NCBI RefSeq assembly: GCF_900292075.1
Contig: NZ_OLMV01000001.1
Coordinates: 922,977-986,976 of the forward strand
Length of the DNA stretch: 64,000 nucleotides
Direction: 5' to 3'
Origin: Microbacterium timonense
Lineage (GTDB): Bacteria; Actinomycetota; Actinomycetes; Actinomycetales; Microbacteriaceae
Shown: positions 18,832 to 28,166 of the stretch, one piece after another
Layout of the letters: every line of letters starts with the position of its first letter
How positions within the stretch are numbered: position 1 is the stretch's first letter
Position numbers and translations under genes: made by a program
The notes under the pieces: generated by a model
The model's input: the letters and a program-made list of their open reading frames with translations, nothing else
Databases searched by the model: none
What the model was told of the DNA's origin: nothing

Positions 18832-19851
18832 ATGATCGGCATGGTCACTGCGTCGGCCGCCCACGACATCACGGCATCCCCCATCGCCCTCCTCGGACGA
18901 CGGGATGTCGCGCATCCGGAACGGGCACTGCGCACACGAGAGCTGACCTCGGTCACCCGCGGCATCTACGCCCGCACCGACGAGTGGCTCCTCTTGAAGC
19001 CCTGGGAGCGCTACCTCGCGCGCGTGCACGGAGCCGCGATGCGGCATCCCGATGCCGTGTTCGTCCTGGAGTCGGCGGCCGCGCTGCGCGGTGCCGCGGT
19101 GATCGGAGAACCGGCCGAGGTCCATGTGGTGGCCTCGCCGGCAACGACGTCGCGCCCGATGGGAGGGGTGCGCGTACACACGGCGCAGCGGATGCCGCAG
19201 ATCGAGGAGATCGGCGGCCTGCTGGTGGCTGCCCCCGCCGACGTCGCCGTGGACATCGCGCGCAGTCGTCACCATGCGATCGGGATGGCGGTGGCCAGCA
19301 GCATCCTGCGCCAGCATCCCCGGCTCAGCGTCGACGAGCTGCGCCTCGTCAACGAGACTCGAGCAAGCTCACGTGGCCGCCGGCACGCGCGATGGGCGTT
19401 GGACCGGGCCACCGGCATCCCGGAGTCCACGCTCGAGTGCCTGAGCCTCGTGGCGATCGAGTGGCTGGGATTTCCGCAGCCCGAGCTCCAGGTGTGGGTG
19501 CGGGGTGCGTCCCCGGAGGACGACCAGCGGCTGGACTTCTGGTGGCCGATGTCGAGGATCGCGGGAGAGGCCGACGGCGACATCAAGTACGAGGGAATGG
19601 ACGCGGTCGCGGTCTTCGCCGACCGCCGCGATCGGGACGCCAGGCTGCTCACGAAGGGCGTCTCGGCGACCGTCCACTGGGGGTGGCACGACGTGACTCA
19701 CGTCACTCCGCTGCGTGCGGCACTCCTGGCCGGCGGCCTGCGCCCCGAGAGCCCGGAAGACACTGCGCAGCTGCGCTCCCTGGCTCGGCTGTTTCGTCCC
19801 CTCCCCGCCGGCGGCCACCGAGACTTCATCCGGGCGCCGAGACTTCGCTGA
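18832..19851 (+). CDS. AbiEi-like / DUF559-like protein, orphan
   Basis: This 339-residue protein has an N-terminal winged-helix-like region typical of AbiEi-family antitoxin domains (LTSVTRGIYARTDEWLLLKP, about residues 38-57), a middle domain, and a C-terminal nuclease-like region (about 205-270) where ES...L.LVAIEWLGFPQPELQ is followed by RLDFWWPMSRIAGEADGDIK. The spaced D, E and K residues suggest a PD-(D/E)XK/Vsr fold. Proteins of this type are frequent in Microbacteriaceae and mostly uncharacterised. No AbiEii toxin gene is adjacent. Its last residues and stop codon are contributed by palindromic repeat copy C. ATG 18841 is an alternative start; neither has a good ribosome-binding site. 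Confidence 0.75.
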   Translation: MIGMVTASAAHDITASPIALLGRRDVAHPERALRTRELTSVTRGIYARTDEWLLLKPWERYLARVHGAAMRHPDAVFVLESAAALRGAAVIGEPAEVHVVASPATTSRPMGGVRVHTAQRMPQIEEIGGLLVAAPADVAVDIARSRHHAIGMAVASSILRQHPRLSVDELRLVNETRASSRGRRHARWALDRATGIPESTLECLSLVAIEWLGFPQPELQVWVRGASPEDDQRLDFWWPMSRIAGEADGDIKYEGMDAVAVFADRRDRDARLLTKGVSATVHWGWHDVTHVTPLRAALLAGGLRPESPEDTAQLRSLARLFRPLPAGGHRDFIRAPRLR

Positions 19852-19887
19852 CAGGCCGCAGTCTCGGCGCGCCGATGAAGTCTCGCG
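19819..19887 (-). repeat. Palindromic repeat family 1, copy C (inverted)
   Basis: Read on the minus strand this element aligns with copies A and B: CGAGACTTCATCGG, CGCCGA, ACTGCGG, CGAAGTCTCGGCGC and a terminal AGTCTCG recur in the same order, with the intervening blocks changed. Its two ends form a nearly perfect 26-base hairpin (two mismatches). The element overlaps the end of the AbiEi-like gene, supplying its last codons and stop. Confidence 0.85.
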
Positions 19888-19917
19888 GTAAGACACCCGG
19901 CCGTGCGCGCAGAGCAG

Positions 19918-19952
19918 GCCGGGGCGCCCGGCACGTGGCCAGGCGCCCCGGC
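19918..19952 (-). terminator. Terminator of the gcvTHP operon
   Basis: A perfect 11-pair stem GCCGGGGCGCC (19918-19928) with GGCGCCCCGGC (19942-19952) directly follows the gcvP stop codon. Confidence 0.75.
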
Positions 19953-22862
19953 TCAGGCGAACGCCTCGATCGGCGGGCAGGCGCACACCAGGTTGCGGTC
20001 GCCGTACGCCTGGTCGATGCGACGGACCGGGGGCCAGTACTTCGTGCGCACGAGGGCATGCACGGGGTACACGGCGGTCTCGCGGCTGTACGGGTGCGGC
20101 CACTCCCCGGCGACGACCGACTCGGCCGTGTGCGGGGCGTTGACGAGAGGGTTGTCGTCGGCAGGCCACTCCCCCGCGCCGACACGGTCGGCCTCGGCCT
20201 TGATCGCGATCATGGCCTCGATGAAGCGCTCGATCTCGGCGAGGTCCTCCGACTCCGTGGGCTCGACCATGAGCGTGCCCGCCACCGGGAACGACATCGT
20301 CGGGGCGTGGAAGCCGTAGTCGATGAGCCGCTTGGCCACGTCGTCGACCGTCACCCCGGTCGCTTCGCGCAGCGGGCGCAGGTCGAGGATGCACTCGTGC
20401 GCGACGAGCCCGTCCTCGCCGGTGTAGAGCACCGGGTAGTGCTCTCGCAGGCGCAGCGCGATGTAGTTCGCCGCCAGCACCGCCGACGCGGTCGCTCGGC
20501 GCAGCCCCTCCGCGCCCATCATGCGCACATAGGCCCAGGAGATGGGAAGGATGCCGGCAGAGCCATGCGGTGCGGCCGAGATGGGTCCGCCGTCGAACAC
20601 GCCGCCCGCGTGGTCGCGGCGCTGCGAGAACGGATGGCTGGGGAGGTACGGCGCCAGATGCGCCTTCGCCGCCACCGGGCCCACGCCGGGACCGCCACCC
20701 CCGTGCGGGATGGCGAAGGTCTTGTGCAGATTCAGGTGCGACACGTCGCCGCCGAGGTCGCCGAACCGCGCGTAGCCGAGGAGCGCGTTGAGGTTCGCGC
20801 CGTCGACGTACACCTGACCTCCGGCATCATGGACGGCCTGCGTGATCTCCAGCACGTCGTGCTCGTACACCCCGTGGGTCGAGGGGTACGTGATCATCAG
20901 CGCCGCGAGCTCCTCCGCGTGGGCCGCGATCTTGGCCCGCAGATCGTCGAGGTCGACGTTGCCCTGGTCGTCGCACGCCACCACGACGACCTTCATGCCG
21001 GCGAGCACGGCCGAGGCGGCGTTGGTGCCGTGGGCCGATGACGGGATGAGACAGACGGTGCGGCCGACGTCGCCGTTCGCGCGGTGATAGCCGCGGATCG
21101 CCATGAGCCCGGCGAGCTCTCCCTGCGATCCCGCGTTGGGCTGCAGCGACACCGCGTCGTAGCCGGTCATCTCGGCCAGCCACACCTCGAGCTGCTCGAT
21201 CATCGCGAGGTAGCCGCGCACGTCCTCCTCGGGAGCGAACGGGTGGACCCGCGAGAACTCCGGCCACGACACCGCAGCCATCTCGGTGGCGGCATTCAGC
21301 TTCATGGTGCACGAGCCGAGCGGGATCATGCCGCGATCCAGCGCGTAGTCCCGATCGGCGAGCTGCTTGAGGTAGCGCATCATCGCCGTCTCGGAGTGGT
21401 GGGTGTTGAACACCGGATGCGTCAGGAACTCCTCGACGCGGTGCAGACCCGACGGCACCCCGGCCAGCGGCTGGGCGTCCGCGAACGGCAGCACGCGCTC
21501 CCCCTGCTCCCCCGCCCCGAGGAACTCGCCCTCGGGGAGCCCGAACGCCCACGCGACGGCGGCGAGGTCGTCGGCCGTCGTGGTCTCGTCCACCGAGACG
21601 CCGACGGTGGCCTCGTCGGCCCAGAACAGCTGAAACCCGCGCTCGCGAGCCCGCTCGATCACGCGACGCGCGGAGCCCGGCGTGGCCACGCGGAGCGTGT
21701 CGAAGAAGGAATCCGACCGCAGCGACAGTCCATAGGAGCGCAGGCGCCCGGCGAGGGCTTCCGCCTTCTTGGCGACATCCGTCGCGATCGCGCGGAGACC
21801 GTCGGGGCCGTGGTAGACGGCGTACATGGAGGCCATGACCGCCAGCAGCACCTGCGAGGTGCAGATGTTCGAGGTGGCCTTCTCGCGGCGGATGTGCTGT
21901 TCGCGCGTCTGCAGCGCGAGCCGGTAGGCCGGGTGCCCTGCGGCGTCCTGCGAGACTCCGACCAGTCGCCCCGGAAGCTGTCGCTCCAGGCCCTGCCGCA
22001 CTGCCATGTATCCGGCGTGCGGACCGCCGAATCCGAGCGGCACGCCGAAGCGCTGGGTCGTGCCCACCGCGACGTCGGCGCCGAACGAACCGGGCGAGCG
22101 GAGCAGGGTGAGGGCCAGGATGTCGGCCGCGACGACGACCAGCGCGCCCGCGACGTGCGCCGCATCGACGACGCCCGACGGGTCCCAGACGTTGCCCGAC
22201 GCACCGGGATACTGCACCAGCACGCCGAAGGGCTCGACGGGCCGACCGGCCGCGTCCTCGAATGCCGCACCGCGCGCCAGATCGAGCTCGAGCACCTGGA
22301 TGCCGACGGCGGCGGCGCGGTGGGCCAGCAGCGCCTTCGTCTGGGGGAGCGTGTCGGCGTCCACGACGAAGACGTTCGAGGCCGACTTCGACGCGCGCCG
22401 GGCCACCAGCATCCCCTCCACGACCGCGGTGGACTCGTCCAGCATCGACGCGTTGGCCGTCGCCAGCCCCGTCAGGTCGGTCACCATCGTCTGGAAGTTG
22501 ATGAGCGCCTCGAGGCGGCCCTGCGAGATCTCAGGCTGGTACGGGGTGTAGGCGGTGTACCAGGACGGGTTCTCCAGGACGTTGCGCGCGATCACCGAGG
22601 GTGTGAGGGTGTCGGCGTAGCCGAGCCCGATCATCGGGCGCGCGGTGCGGTTCTGCGAGGCGAGGCGGCGGAGCTCCGCGAGCGCCTCGGCCTCCGTCGC
22701 CGCGGGCGGGATGTCGCTGGTGGCGCGCGGCTGGGAATGGATGGATGCGGGAACCGCCGCCGTCACGAGCGCGTCGAGGCTGTCGTAGCCCAGGGCGTCC
22801 AGCATCGCGCGCTGGGCAGCGGCATCCGTGCCGATGTGACGGTCGGCGAACATGTCGGTCAT
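19953..22862 (-). CDS. gcvP: Glycine dehydrogenase (decarboxylating), P protein
   Basis: The P protein of the glycine cleavage complex decarboxylates glycine with PLP and passes the aminomethyl group to lipoyl-GcvH. At 969 residues it is the single-chain form. Two related halves are visible; the PLP lysine is in the C-terminal half within [18 protein letters not shown]. The start ATG overlaps the gcvH stop (ATGA). It is the last gene of the riboswitch-controlled operon gcvT-gcvH-gcvP and is followed by a strong hairpin. Confidence 0.97.
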   Translation of the reverse strand: MTDMFADRHIGTDAAAQRAMLDALGYDSLDALVTAAVPASIHSQPRATSDIPPAATEAEALAELRRLASQNRTARPMIGLGYADTLTPSVIARNVLENPSWYTAYTPYQPEISQGRLEALINFQTMVTDLTGLATANASMLDESTAVVEGMLVARRASKSASNVFVVDADTLPQTKALLAHRAAAVGIQVLELDLARGAAFEDAAGRPVEPFGVLVQYPGASGNVWDPSGVVDAAHVAGALVVVAADILALTLLRSPGSFGADVAVGTTQRFGVPLGFGGPHAGYMAVRQGLERQLPGRLVGVSQDAAGHPAYRLALQTREQHIRREKATSNICTSQVLLAVMASMYAVYHGPDGLRAIATDVAKKAEALAGRLRSYGLSLRSDSFFDTLRVATPGSARRVIERARERGFQLFWADEATVGVSVDETTTADDLAAVAWAFGLPEGEFLGAGEQGERVLPFADAQPLAGVPSGLHRVEEFLTHPVFNTHHSETAMMRYLKQLADRDYALDRGMIPLGSCTMKLNAATEMAAVSWPEFSRVHPFAPEEDVRGYLAMIEQLEVWLAEMTGYDAVSLQPNAGSQGELAGLMAIRGYHRANGDVGRTVCLIPSSAHGTNAASAVLAGMKVVVVACDDQGNVDLDDLRAKIAAHAEELAALMITYPSTHGVYEHDVLEITQAVHDAGGQVYVDGANLNALLGYARFGDLGGDVSHLNLHKTFAIPHGGGGPGVGPVAAKAHLAPYLPSHPFSQRRDHAGGVFDGGPISAAPHGSAGILPISWAYVRMMGAEGLRRATASAVLAANYIALRLREHYPVLYTGEDGLVAHECILDLRPLREATGVTVDDVAKRLIDYGFHAPTMSFPVAGTLMVEPTESEDLAEIERFIEAMIAIKAEADRVGAGEWPADDNPLVNAPHTAESVVAGEWPHPYSRETAVYPVHALVRTKYWPPVRRIDQAYGDRNLVCACPPIEAFA

Positions 22863-23242
22863 TCGGCGCCGCCGGTCAGCGAGATGTAGGCGTCGCGATC
22901 GAGCAGTCCCTCGACGGCGGCCGCGTCCACCGCGATCTTCACCAGCCAGCCCGCGCCGAACGGGTCGGCGTTGACCAGCGACGGGTCGTCGACGACGGCG
23001 TCGTTGACCGCGACGACCTCCCCGGTCAGCGGGGCGTAGAGCTCCCCCACCGACTTGGTGGACTCGATCTCACCGACGACGGTGGCAGCGGTGACGGCGC
23101 TGCCGACCTCGGGCAGCTCCACGAACACGACGTCGCCGAGCTTGTCGGCGGCGTACGAGGTGATGCCGACGGTCGCGACATCGCCCTCGAGGGCGACCCA
23201 CTCGTGCTCGGCGGTGTACTTGAGGGCGGTGAGGTCGGTCAT
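22859..23242 (-). CDS. gcvH: Glycine cleavage system H protein
   Basis: A 127-residue lipoyl carrier protein that shuttles intermediates between GcvP, GcvT and lipoamide dehydrogenase. The lipoylated residue is Lys63 in the motif [15 protein letters not shown]. The ATG overlaps the gcvT stop by four bases and the gcvH stop overlaps gcvP in the same way, so the three are translationally coupled. Lipoyl synthesis genes and the L protein are not in the window. Confidence 0.97.
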   Translation of the reverse strand: MTDLTALKYTAEHEWVALEGDVATVGITSYAADKLGDVVFVELPEVGSAVTAATVVGEIESTKSVGELYAPLTGEVVAVNDAVVDDPSLVNADPFGAGWLVKIAVDAAAVEGLLDRDAYISLTGGAE

Positions 23243-24387
23243 GGGTTCCTCCGGTAGAAGGGCAGGGTGGTCACGGTCGCGGGGATGCGGGTCCCCCGCA
23301 CGTCGATGAAGAGCACGGTGCCGGGCTCGCTCGCGTCCGGCGCGACGAATGCCATGGCGATCGGATGCCCGAGCGTGGGGCTGAGCGCACCGCTGGTGAC
23401 CTCGCCCACCGCATCCGCGGCGTCGGGATCGGCGAACACCGGATAGCCGGCGCGGCCCGCCCGCCGCCCCTCGGAGACGAGACCGACGAGCACGGGGGCG
23501 TCGGAGGCGGCCGCCAGGAGGCCCGACTTGCCGACGAAGTCCTCCTTGTCGAAGGCGACCACCCTGCCGAGCCCTGCCTGAGCCGGCGAGACATCCAACG
23601 AGAGCTCGTGCCCGTACAGCGGCATCCCTGCCTCCAGACGCAGGGTGTCGCGAGCCGCGAGGCCCGCGGGAACGAGCCCGACGGCGTCGCCGGCCTCGAG
23701 AATCCGATCCCAGAGCTCGCCGGCTGCGTCGTTGTCGACGAGCAGCTCGTACCCGTCCTCGCCGGTGTAGCCCGTTCGCGCGATGAAAACGGGGGTGTGG
23801 CCGAACACCCCTTCCGCCCACGCGTAGTAGCCCAGTTCATCGAGAGCCGGCTCGATGCCGTCGAGGTCGGTTGTCATCTTCAGGACGACCCGGGCTGCGG
23901 GGCCCTGTACCGCGATGAGCGACATGTCATCGGTGTCGTCGGCGACCTCGACCTCGTACCCGCCGGCGCGCTCGGACAGCGCCGTCGCGACGGCATCCCG
24001 GTTCCCGGCGTTGGCGATCACCAGGAAACGGGCGTCCTCGATCCGGTAGACGATGACGTCGTCGACGATGCCGCCGGACTCGGCGAGCACGAGGGAGTAC
24101 TTCGCCTTCCCCACGCGCATCGCCGAGATCACCCCGGCGAGCGCGTAGTCCAGGAAGGATGCCGCGTCCGGGCCGGTCAGCGTGAACTCCGCCATGTGCG
24201 AGATGTCGAACAGGCCTGCCGCCGTACGCACGGCGTGGTGCTCGGCGAGGTCGGAGCTGTAGCGCACCGGCATGAGCCAGCCGCCGAAGTCGGTGAAGGA
24301 GGCGCCGAGCGTGCGGTGGCGATCGTGCAGGGCGGTCACCCGGCCGGCAGGCGCCGCGCTCTCGTGCGGCGCAGTGGGTTCGGTCAT
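23239..24387 (-). CDS. gcvT: Aminomethyltransferase, T protein
   Basis: A 382-residue folate-dependent enzyme that releases ammonia from the H-protein-bound aminomethyl group and forms methylenetetrahydrofolate. Family signatures include [21 protein letters not shown] near the N-terminus, DISHMAEF, the [14 protein letters not shown] motif and a C-terminal barrel. It is the first gene of the operon and lies directly behind two glycine aptamers, so its expression should rise with intracellular glycine. The start gives a short unstructured N-terminal tail typical of actinobacterial copies. Confidence 0.97.
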   Translation of the reverse strand: MTEPTAPHESAAPAGRVTALHDRHRTLGASFTDFGGWLMPVRYSSDLAEHHAVRTAAGLFDISHMAEFTLTGPDAASFLDYALAGVISAMRVGKAKYSLVLAESGGIVDDVIVYRIEDARFLVIANAGNRDAVATALSERAGGYEVEVADDTDDMSLIAVQGPAARVVLKMTTDLDGIEPALDELGYYAWAEGVFGHTPVFIARTGYTGEDGYELLVDNDAAGELWDRILEAGDAVGLVPAGLAARDTLRLEAGMPLYGHELSLDVSPAQAGLGRVVAFDKEDFVGKSGLLAAASDAPVLVGLVSEGRRAGRAGYPVFADPDAADAVGEVTSGALSPTLGHPIAMAFVAPDASEPGTVLFIDVRGTRIPATVTTLPFYRRNP

Positions 24388-24434
24388 GAGTTCTCCCGGT
24401 CGTGGGCGGGCGGACGTCGATCGACGCCCGTGAA

Positions 24435-24549
24435 CTCCCCCTCTGTCATGGGCCTGAGAGTTTCACCGGATGCGGGCATCCGGGTTTCACCGTCGGCGGA
24501 TTTGCGAGCGATCACGGGCAGCCGCGTAGCGGTTGTCTCCCGTGAGAGG
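24435..24549 (-). promoter_or_regulatory. gcvT leader: Glycine riboswitch, second aptamer
   Basis: On the minus strand this segment shows the second-aptamer consensus: P1 strand CCTCTC pairing with GAGGGG, a GGGAGA start, CGCCGACGGTGAAAC, a P3a hairpin CCGGATGC/GCATCCGG, then GAAACTCTCAGGC and GACAGAGGGGGAG. It ends about 50 bases before gcvT. An extra helix CACGGG/CCCGTG is inserted near its 5' side. The expression platform is presumably the segment up to the gcvT start; no clear terminator is visible there. Confidence 0.85.
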
Positions 24550-24600
24550 TTTCGATGCGGCGCCGGGGCGCCGTACTCAACCCGATTTCTCGCTTCGCTC

Positions 24601-24712
24601 GAAATCGCTTTCCAGAGTCGGCCTGCCCGAACGGTACGCGTACCTGAGAGATTGGCGGGGAGGCTTGCTCCTTCGGTGCTCGGCGATGGCGCTGCCGAGG
24701 CTCTCCCGCCCG
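24601..24712 (-). promoter_or_regulatory. gcvT leader: Glycine riboswitch, first aptamer
   Basis: On the minus strand it matches the glycine aptamer closely: GGGAGAG (24701-24707), a P2 hairpin CTCGGC/GCCGAG, the core CACCGAAGGAGCAA, AATCTCTCAGGTA, then ACCG, GGGCAG and the closing ACTCTGGAAAG (24608-24618). A -10-like TATGCT (24743-24748, minus) lies about 30 bases upstream. The aptamer is separated from the second one by an unusually long linker of about 58 bases. Confidence 0.93.
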
Positions 24713-24762
24713 GGTCGTGGGCCGGTATTGACTTGCGCAGCCAGCATAGCGGTCGCGGCCGC

Positions 24763-25935
24763 TCAGTCGACGCACGAGCCCGACGAGACCGTGTCGCGCA
24801 GCGACGGCGCCCGCGCGGCGACGGGCGTCAGCTCTGCCATGGTCATCGCATAGCCGAGGTCCTCATCGTTCTCGGCGCGCGCGAACACCACCCCGGCGAC
24901 CGCACCGTCGGCCGTCAGCAAGGGCCCACCGGAGTTGCCGGGCCGCACGGTCGCCTGCAGCGCGTAGATCTCTCGAGGATTCCATGAGCGGTCGTACACG
25001 TCGGGCACGGTGGCGGTGCCGACCGACTGCACACCGGCGCTGACCATCGTGAACGGGCCGCCATACGGGTATCCCTGCACAACGGCGGCGTCTCCGGCCG
25101 CCAGCGTGGGCGAGAAGGGCAGCACCGCGGCGCCCAGGTCGTCGACCGCGATCACGGCGAGGTCGTCGACGGGGTCGAAGTACACCACCCGTCCCTCGCG
25201 GGCGGTGACACCCGGCAGTTCGACGATCGGCGTGTCCACCCCGGCGACCACATGGGCGTTGGTGACGACGCGATCCTCAGCGATGACGAAGCCGGTTCCC
25301 GACGATCCCCGCCCGCAGGCGTACGCGTTGCCCGAGACGCGGGCGACGGATGCCGCGGCGCGCTCCAGGTCGGGATCGTCCAAGGCCACCGGCGGCGCGG
25401 GATCGGCCGTCCCCGGACCCAGCAGCACCCCCAGGCCCGGCAGGCCGTCGTCCAGCACGGCGCCGCGCAGCTGCGCGAGCGCCGCGGCCACGGGATCGGG
25501 GGTGGCTGATTCGATCCCGCGCAGCAGGGCGGAAGACGCCACGGCCGACGACACCACGGGGATCCCGGCGCCGATGATGGTCGGGGCCACAAGGGCGAGC
25601 GCGAGGATGGCGGCCACCACCGACGCGATGCCTCCCAGGAACCGTTCGACACCGCGCAGCTTGAGCCGGTCGGCGCCGGAGCGCAGCAGCCCGCCGATCG
25701 CCGCACCCACCGCCGCCCCGCCGACCACCAGGCCCAGCGCGGTGATCAGCACGACAGGGCCGCGCCAGGGCGGCGAGGGCACCCACGCGCTCACCAGCGG
25801 CGTGAGCCAGAACGCGGCGAAGGCGCCCGCCGCAAGGCCCGCGAGGCTCCCGATGCTCGCGAAGAAGCCGCGCCGCACGCCGGCTACGAGCGCGGCCACG
25901 AGAAGCAGGACGATCAGCACGTCGACGACGACCAT
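24763..25935 (-). CDS. Membrane-anchored trypsin-like serine protease, MarP/CvpA family
   Basis: A 390-residue protein built as four N-terminal membrane helices of the CvpA type (about residues 3-20, 27-46, 60-82 and 103-125) followed by an extracytoplasmic chymotrypsin-fold protease. The catalytic triad is His228 (VVTNAHVV), Asp258 (DDLAVI) and Ser335 (RPGNSGGPL). Cys207 and a C-terminal cysteine could form the redox disulfide known in the M. tuberculosis MarP family (about 397 residues), which acts in acid and oxidative stress. The start at 25935 has GGGAGG 7 bases upstream and begins right before the first helix. Confidence 0.93.
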   Translation of the reverse strand: MVVVDVLIVLLLVAALVAGVRRGFFASIGSLAGLAAGAFAAFWLTPLVSAWVPSPPWRGPVVLITALGLVVGGAAVGAAIGGLLRSGADRLKLRGVERFLGGIASVVAAILALALVAPTIIGAGIPVVSSAVASSALLRGIESATPDPVAAALAQLRGAVLDDGLPGLGVLLGPGTADPAPPVALDDPDLERAAASVARVSGNAYACGRGSSGTGFVIAEDRVVTNAHVVAGVDTPIVELPGVTAREGRVVYFDPVDDLAVIAVDDLGAAVLPFSPTLAAGDAAVVQGYPYGGPFTMVSAGVQSVGTATVPDVYDRSWNPREIYALQATVRPGNSGGPLLTADGAVAGVVFARAENDEDLGYAMTMAELTPVAARAPSLRDTVSSGSCVD

Positions 25936-26024
25936 GCGATTTCCTCCCCCGGTCGCGGATTCGTTCGGACAGGCTATGCACCCAGCCTGGGAGACCACCT
26001 CGATGTGTCCGTGACGACACGCGT

Positions 26025-26080
26025 TTGGCTTCTGGTCACGATGACACTATGATCGGAACCGGAGTTATTGTCATGATGAC
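26025..26080 (+). promoter_or_regulatory. nrtR-nad operon promoter with two NrtR operator-like repeats
   Basis: A -35 box TTGGCT (26025-26030) and a near-consensus -10 box TATGAT (26048-26053) have 17-base spacing. GTCA-CGA-TGAC (26035-26045) lies in the spacer and GTCAT-G-ATGAC (26070-26080) overlaps the nrtR start codon; the two repeats are 35 bases apart. This fits autorepression by the first gene product. The repeats are seen, NrtR binding is inferred from the gene order. Confidence 0.78.
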
Positions 26081-26789
26081 CAGAACAGCGCCCGCGCAGA
26101 GAGCGGCGCACCCGTCAGCCGATGCGACGCGCGTCGCGGTGTCGACCGTCATCTTCACGCTGCGCCGGGTGCCCGCCGGCGACGTCATGCAGGTCGTCAT
26201 CCCGCTGGTGCGTCGCACCCGGGACCCTCACGAAGGCCAATGGGCGCTCCCCGGCGGCTGGCTGGACATCACCGAGGACCTGGAGGCCGCGGCATCCCGC
26301 ACCCTCGCCGAGACGACAGGGCTCGCACCGAGCTATCTCGAGCAGCTGTACGCCTTCGGGGCCGTCGACCGCTCCCCCACCCGCGTCGTCTCGATCGTGT
26401 ACTGGGCACTGCTGCGAGCCGACGAGATCCCCGACGAGACGGTCGAGAACGTTCGCTGGTTCGACGCGGCCGACCTGCCGCGCCTCGCCTTCGATCACAA
26501 CGAGATCGTCGACTACGCACTGTGGCGTCTGCGCAACAAGGTCGGCTACTCGCGCATCGCTCACGGGCTCCTGGCGGACGAGTTCACGCTCGCCGATCTG
26601 CGCGAGGTGTACGAGGCCATCCTCGGCAGGCGCCTGGACCCCGCCAACTTCCGCCGACAGGTGGAGAACTCCGGCACCCTCATCCCCACCGACCGATTCC
26701 GCACCGGCAGCCACCGACCCGCGCGACTGTACCGGTACAACAAGGACGTCGAGCTGGCCGACCGCGGCCCGCTCGGCGGTCGAGACTGA
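26073..26789 (+). CDS. nrtR: NrtR-type Nudix-domain repressor of NAD biosynthesis
   Basis: The 238-residue protein has an N-terminal Nudix fold and a C-terminal winged helix (about residues 150-230, with DLREVYEAILGRRLDPANFRR in two parts). The Nudix box at residues 61-83 keeps G-x5-E-x7-R but the catalytic REUXEE segment reads RTLAETT, so hydrolase activity is probably lost, as in many NrtR regulators that sense ADP-ribose instead. It heads the nadA-nadB-nadC-nifS operon. ATG 26073 has GGAG 8 bases upstream and lies after the predicted transcription start; upstream starts are within the promoter. Confidence 0.9.
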   Translation: MMTRTAPAQRAAHPSADATRVAVSTVIFTLRRVPAGDVMQVVIPLVRRTRDPHEGQWALPGGWLDITEDLEAAASRTLAETTGLAPSYLEQLYAFGAVDRSPTRVVSIVYWALLRADEIPDETVENVRWFDAADLPRLAFDHNEIVDYALWRLRNKVGYSRIAHGLLADEFTLADLREVYEAILGRRLDPANFRRQVENSGTLIPTDRFRTGSHRPARLYRYNKDVELADRGPLGGRD

Positions 26790-26813
26790 TCCACCCGAAC
26801 GAAAGCGCACACC

Positions 26814-28166
26814 ATGTCCGCCGTCAACATCACCCTCCAGCCCCGCCCCCAGCTCGACGCGTCGGTGGATCACGCCATCCAGGCGATCGTGTCCGGCGCC
26901 ACCACCGGGCAGACGTGCAACACCGACCTCGCCGCCGGTCCCTGGGACTTCGACATCCGCCCCGGCTACGGCCCCGGCTCGTCGATGGGCGACGTCATCC
27001 CGACCGGGGCGCCCCGCCAGGGAGAACTGCCGCGCGAGTACCGCGAGGCGTCCGAGGACGAGCTGGCCGGGCGGATCCGCGCCGCCAAGGCCGCCCTCGG
27101 CGAGCGCGTCGTGGTGCTCGGCCACTTCTACCAGCGGGAGGAGGTCGTAACCCACGCCGATTACGTGGGTGATTCCTTCCAGCTGGCGAACGCGGCGCTG
27201 GAGCACCCGGATGCCGAGGCGATCGTGTTCTGCGGCGTGCACTTCATGGCAGAGACCGCCGACCTGCTGTCGCGACCCGAGCAGGCGGTGATCCTTCCGA
27301 ACCTCGCGGCCGGCTGCTCGATGGCCGACATGGCCGACATCGATCAGGTCGAGGAGTGCTGGGAGCAGCTGTCCGAGATCTACGGCGACATGGACGCGGA
27401 GGATGCCGAGGGCCTGGTGCCCGTCATCCCCGTGACCTACATGAACTCCTCCGCCGCCATCAAGGGCTTCGTCGGACGTCACGGCGGGATCGTCTGCACA
27501 TCGTCGAACGCCCGCACCGTGCTGGAGTGGGCGTTCCAGCGAGGGCGCCGGGTGCTGTTCTTCCCCGACCAGCACCTCGGCCGCAACACCGCCAAGGCGA
27601 TGGGCGTGCCGCTGGAGCAGATGCCGATGTGGAATCCGCGACGACCACTGGGCGGCGCATCCGTCGACGCGCTGGAAGACGCGCGCGTCATCCTCTGGCA
27701 CGGCTTCTGCTCGGTGCACCGGCGCTTCTCGGTCGATCAGATCGAGCAGGCGCGCGCAGAGCACCCGGGCGTGCGGGTCATCGTGCACCCCGAGTGCCCG
27801 ATGGAGGTCGTCGATGCCGCCGATGAGGCCGGCTCCACCGACTACATCCGCAAGGCGATCGAGGCGGCCACCGAGCCGACCACGTTCGCCATCGGCACCG
27901 AGGTGAACCTCGTGCAGCGCCTGGCAGCCGAGCACCCGCAGCACACCATCTTCTGCCTGGATCCCGTGGTGTGCCCGTGCTCGACGATGTACCGCATCCA
28001 CCCCGGCTATCTGGCGTGGGTGCTCGAGGGCCTTGTCGACGGCGAGGTGCGCAACCGCATCACCGTGCCGGCCGACGTGGCCGAGCCCGCGCGGGTCGCA
28101 CTGGAGCGCATGCTGGCCGCCAAGCCACCCGCGGCGCCGGTCGCGGACTGGGAGAACGCGTCATGA
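26814..28166 (+). CDS. nadA: Quinolinate synthase
   Basis: It condenses iminoaspartate with dihydroxyacetone phosphate to quinolinate, using a 4Fe-4S cluster. The 450-residue protein has the internally triplicated NadA fold; key segments are VLGHFYQREEVV, the cysteine in NLAAGCSMADM, HPECPMEVV and DPVVCPCSTMYRI, which holds the third cluster cysteine. It carries an N-terminal extension of about 90 residues usual in actinobacteria. It overlaps nadB by four bases. Confidence 0.97.
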   Translation: MSAVNITLQPRPQLDASVDHAIQAIVSGATTGQTCNTDLAAGPWDFDIRPGYGPGSSMGDVIPTGAPRQGELPREYREASEDELAGRIRAAKAALGERVVVLGHFYQREEVVTHADYVGDSFQLANAALEHPDAEAIVFCGVHFMAETADLLSRPEQAVILPNLAAGCSMADMADIDQVEECWEQLSEIYGDMDAEDAEGLVPVIPVTYMNSSAAIKGFVGRHGGIVCTSSNARTVLEWAFQRGRRVLFFPDQHLGRNTAKAMGVPLEQMPMWNPRRPLGGASVDALEDARVILWHGFCSVHRRFSVDQIEQARAEHPGVRVIVHPECPMEVVDAADEAGSTDYIRKAIEAATEPTTFAIGTEVNLVQRLAAEHPQHTIFCLDPVVCPCSTMYRIHPGYLAWVLEGLVDGEVRNRITVPADVAEPARVALERMLAAKPPAAPVADWENAS

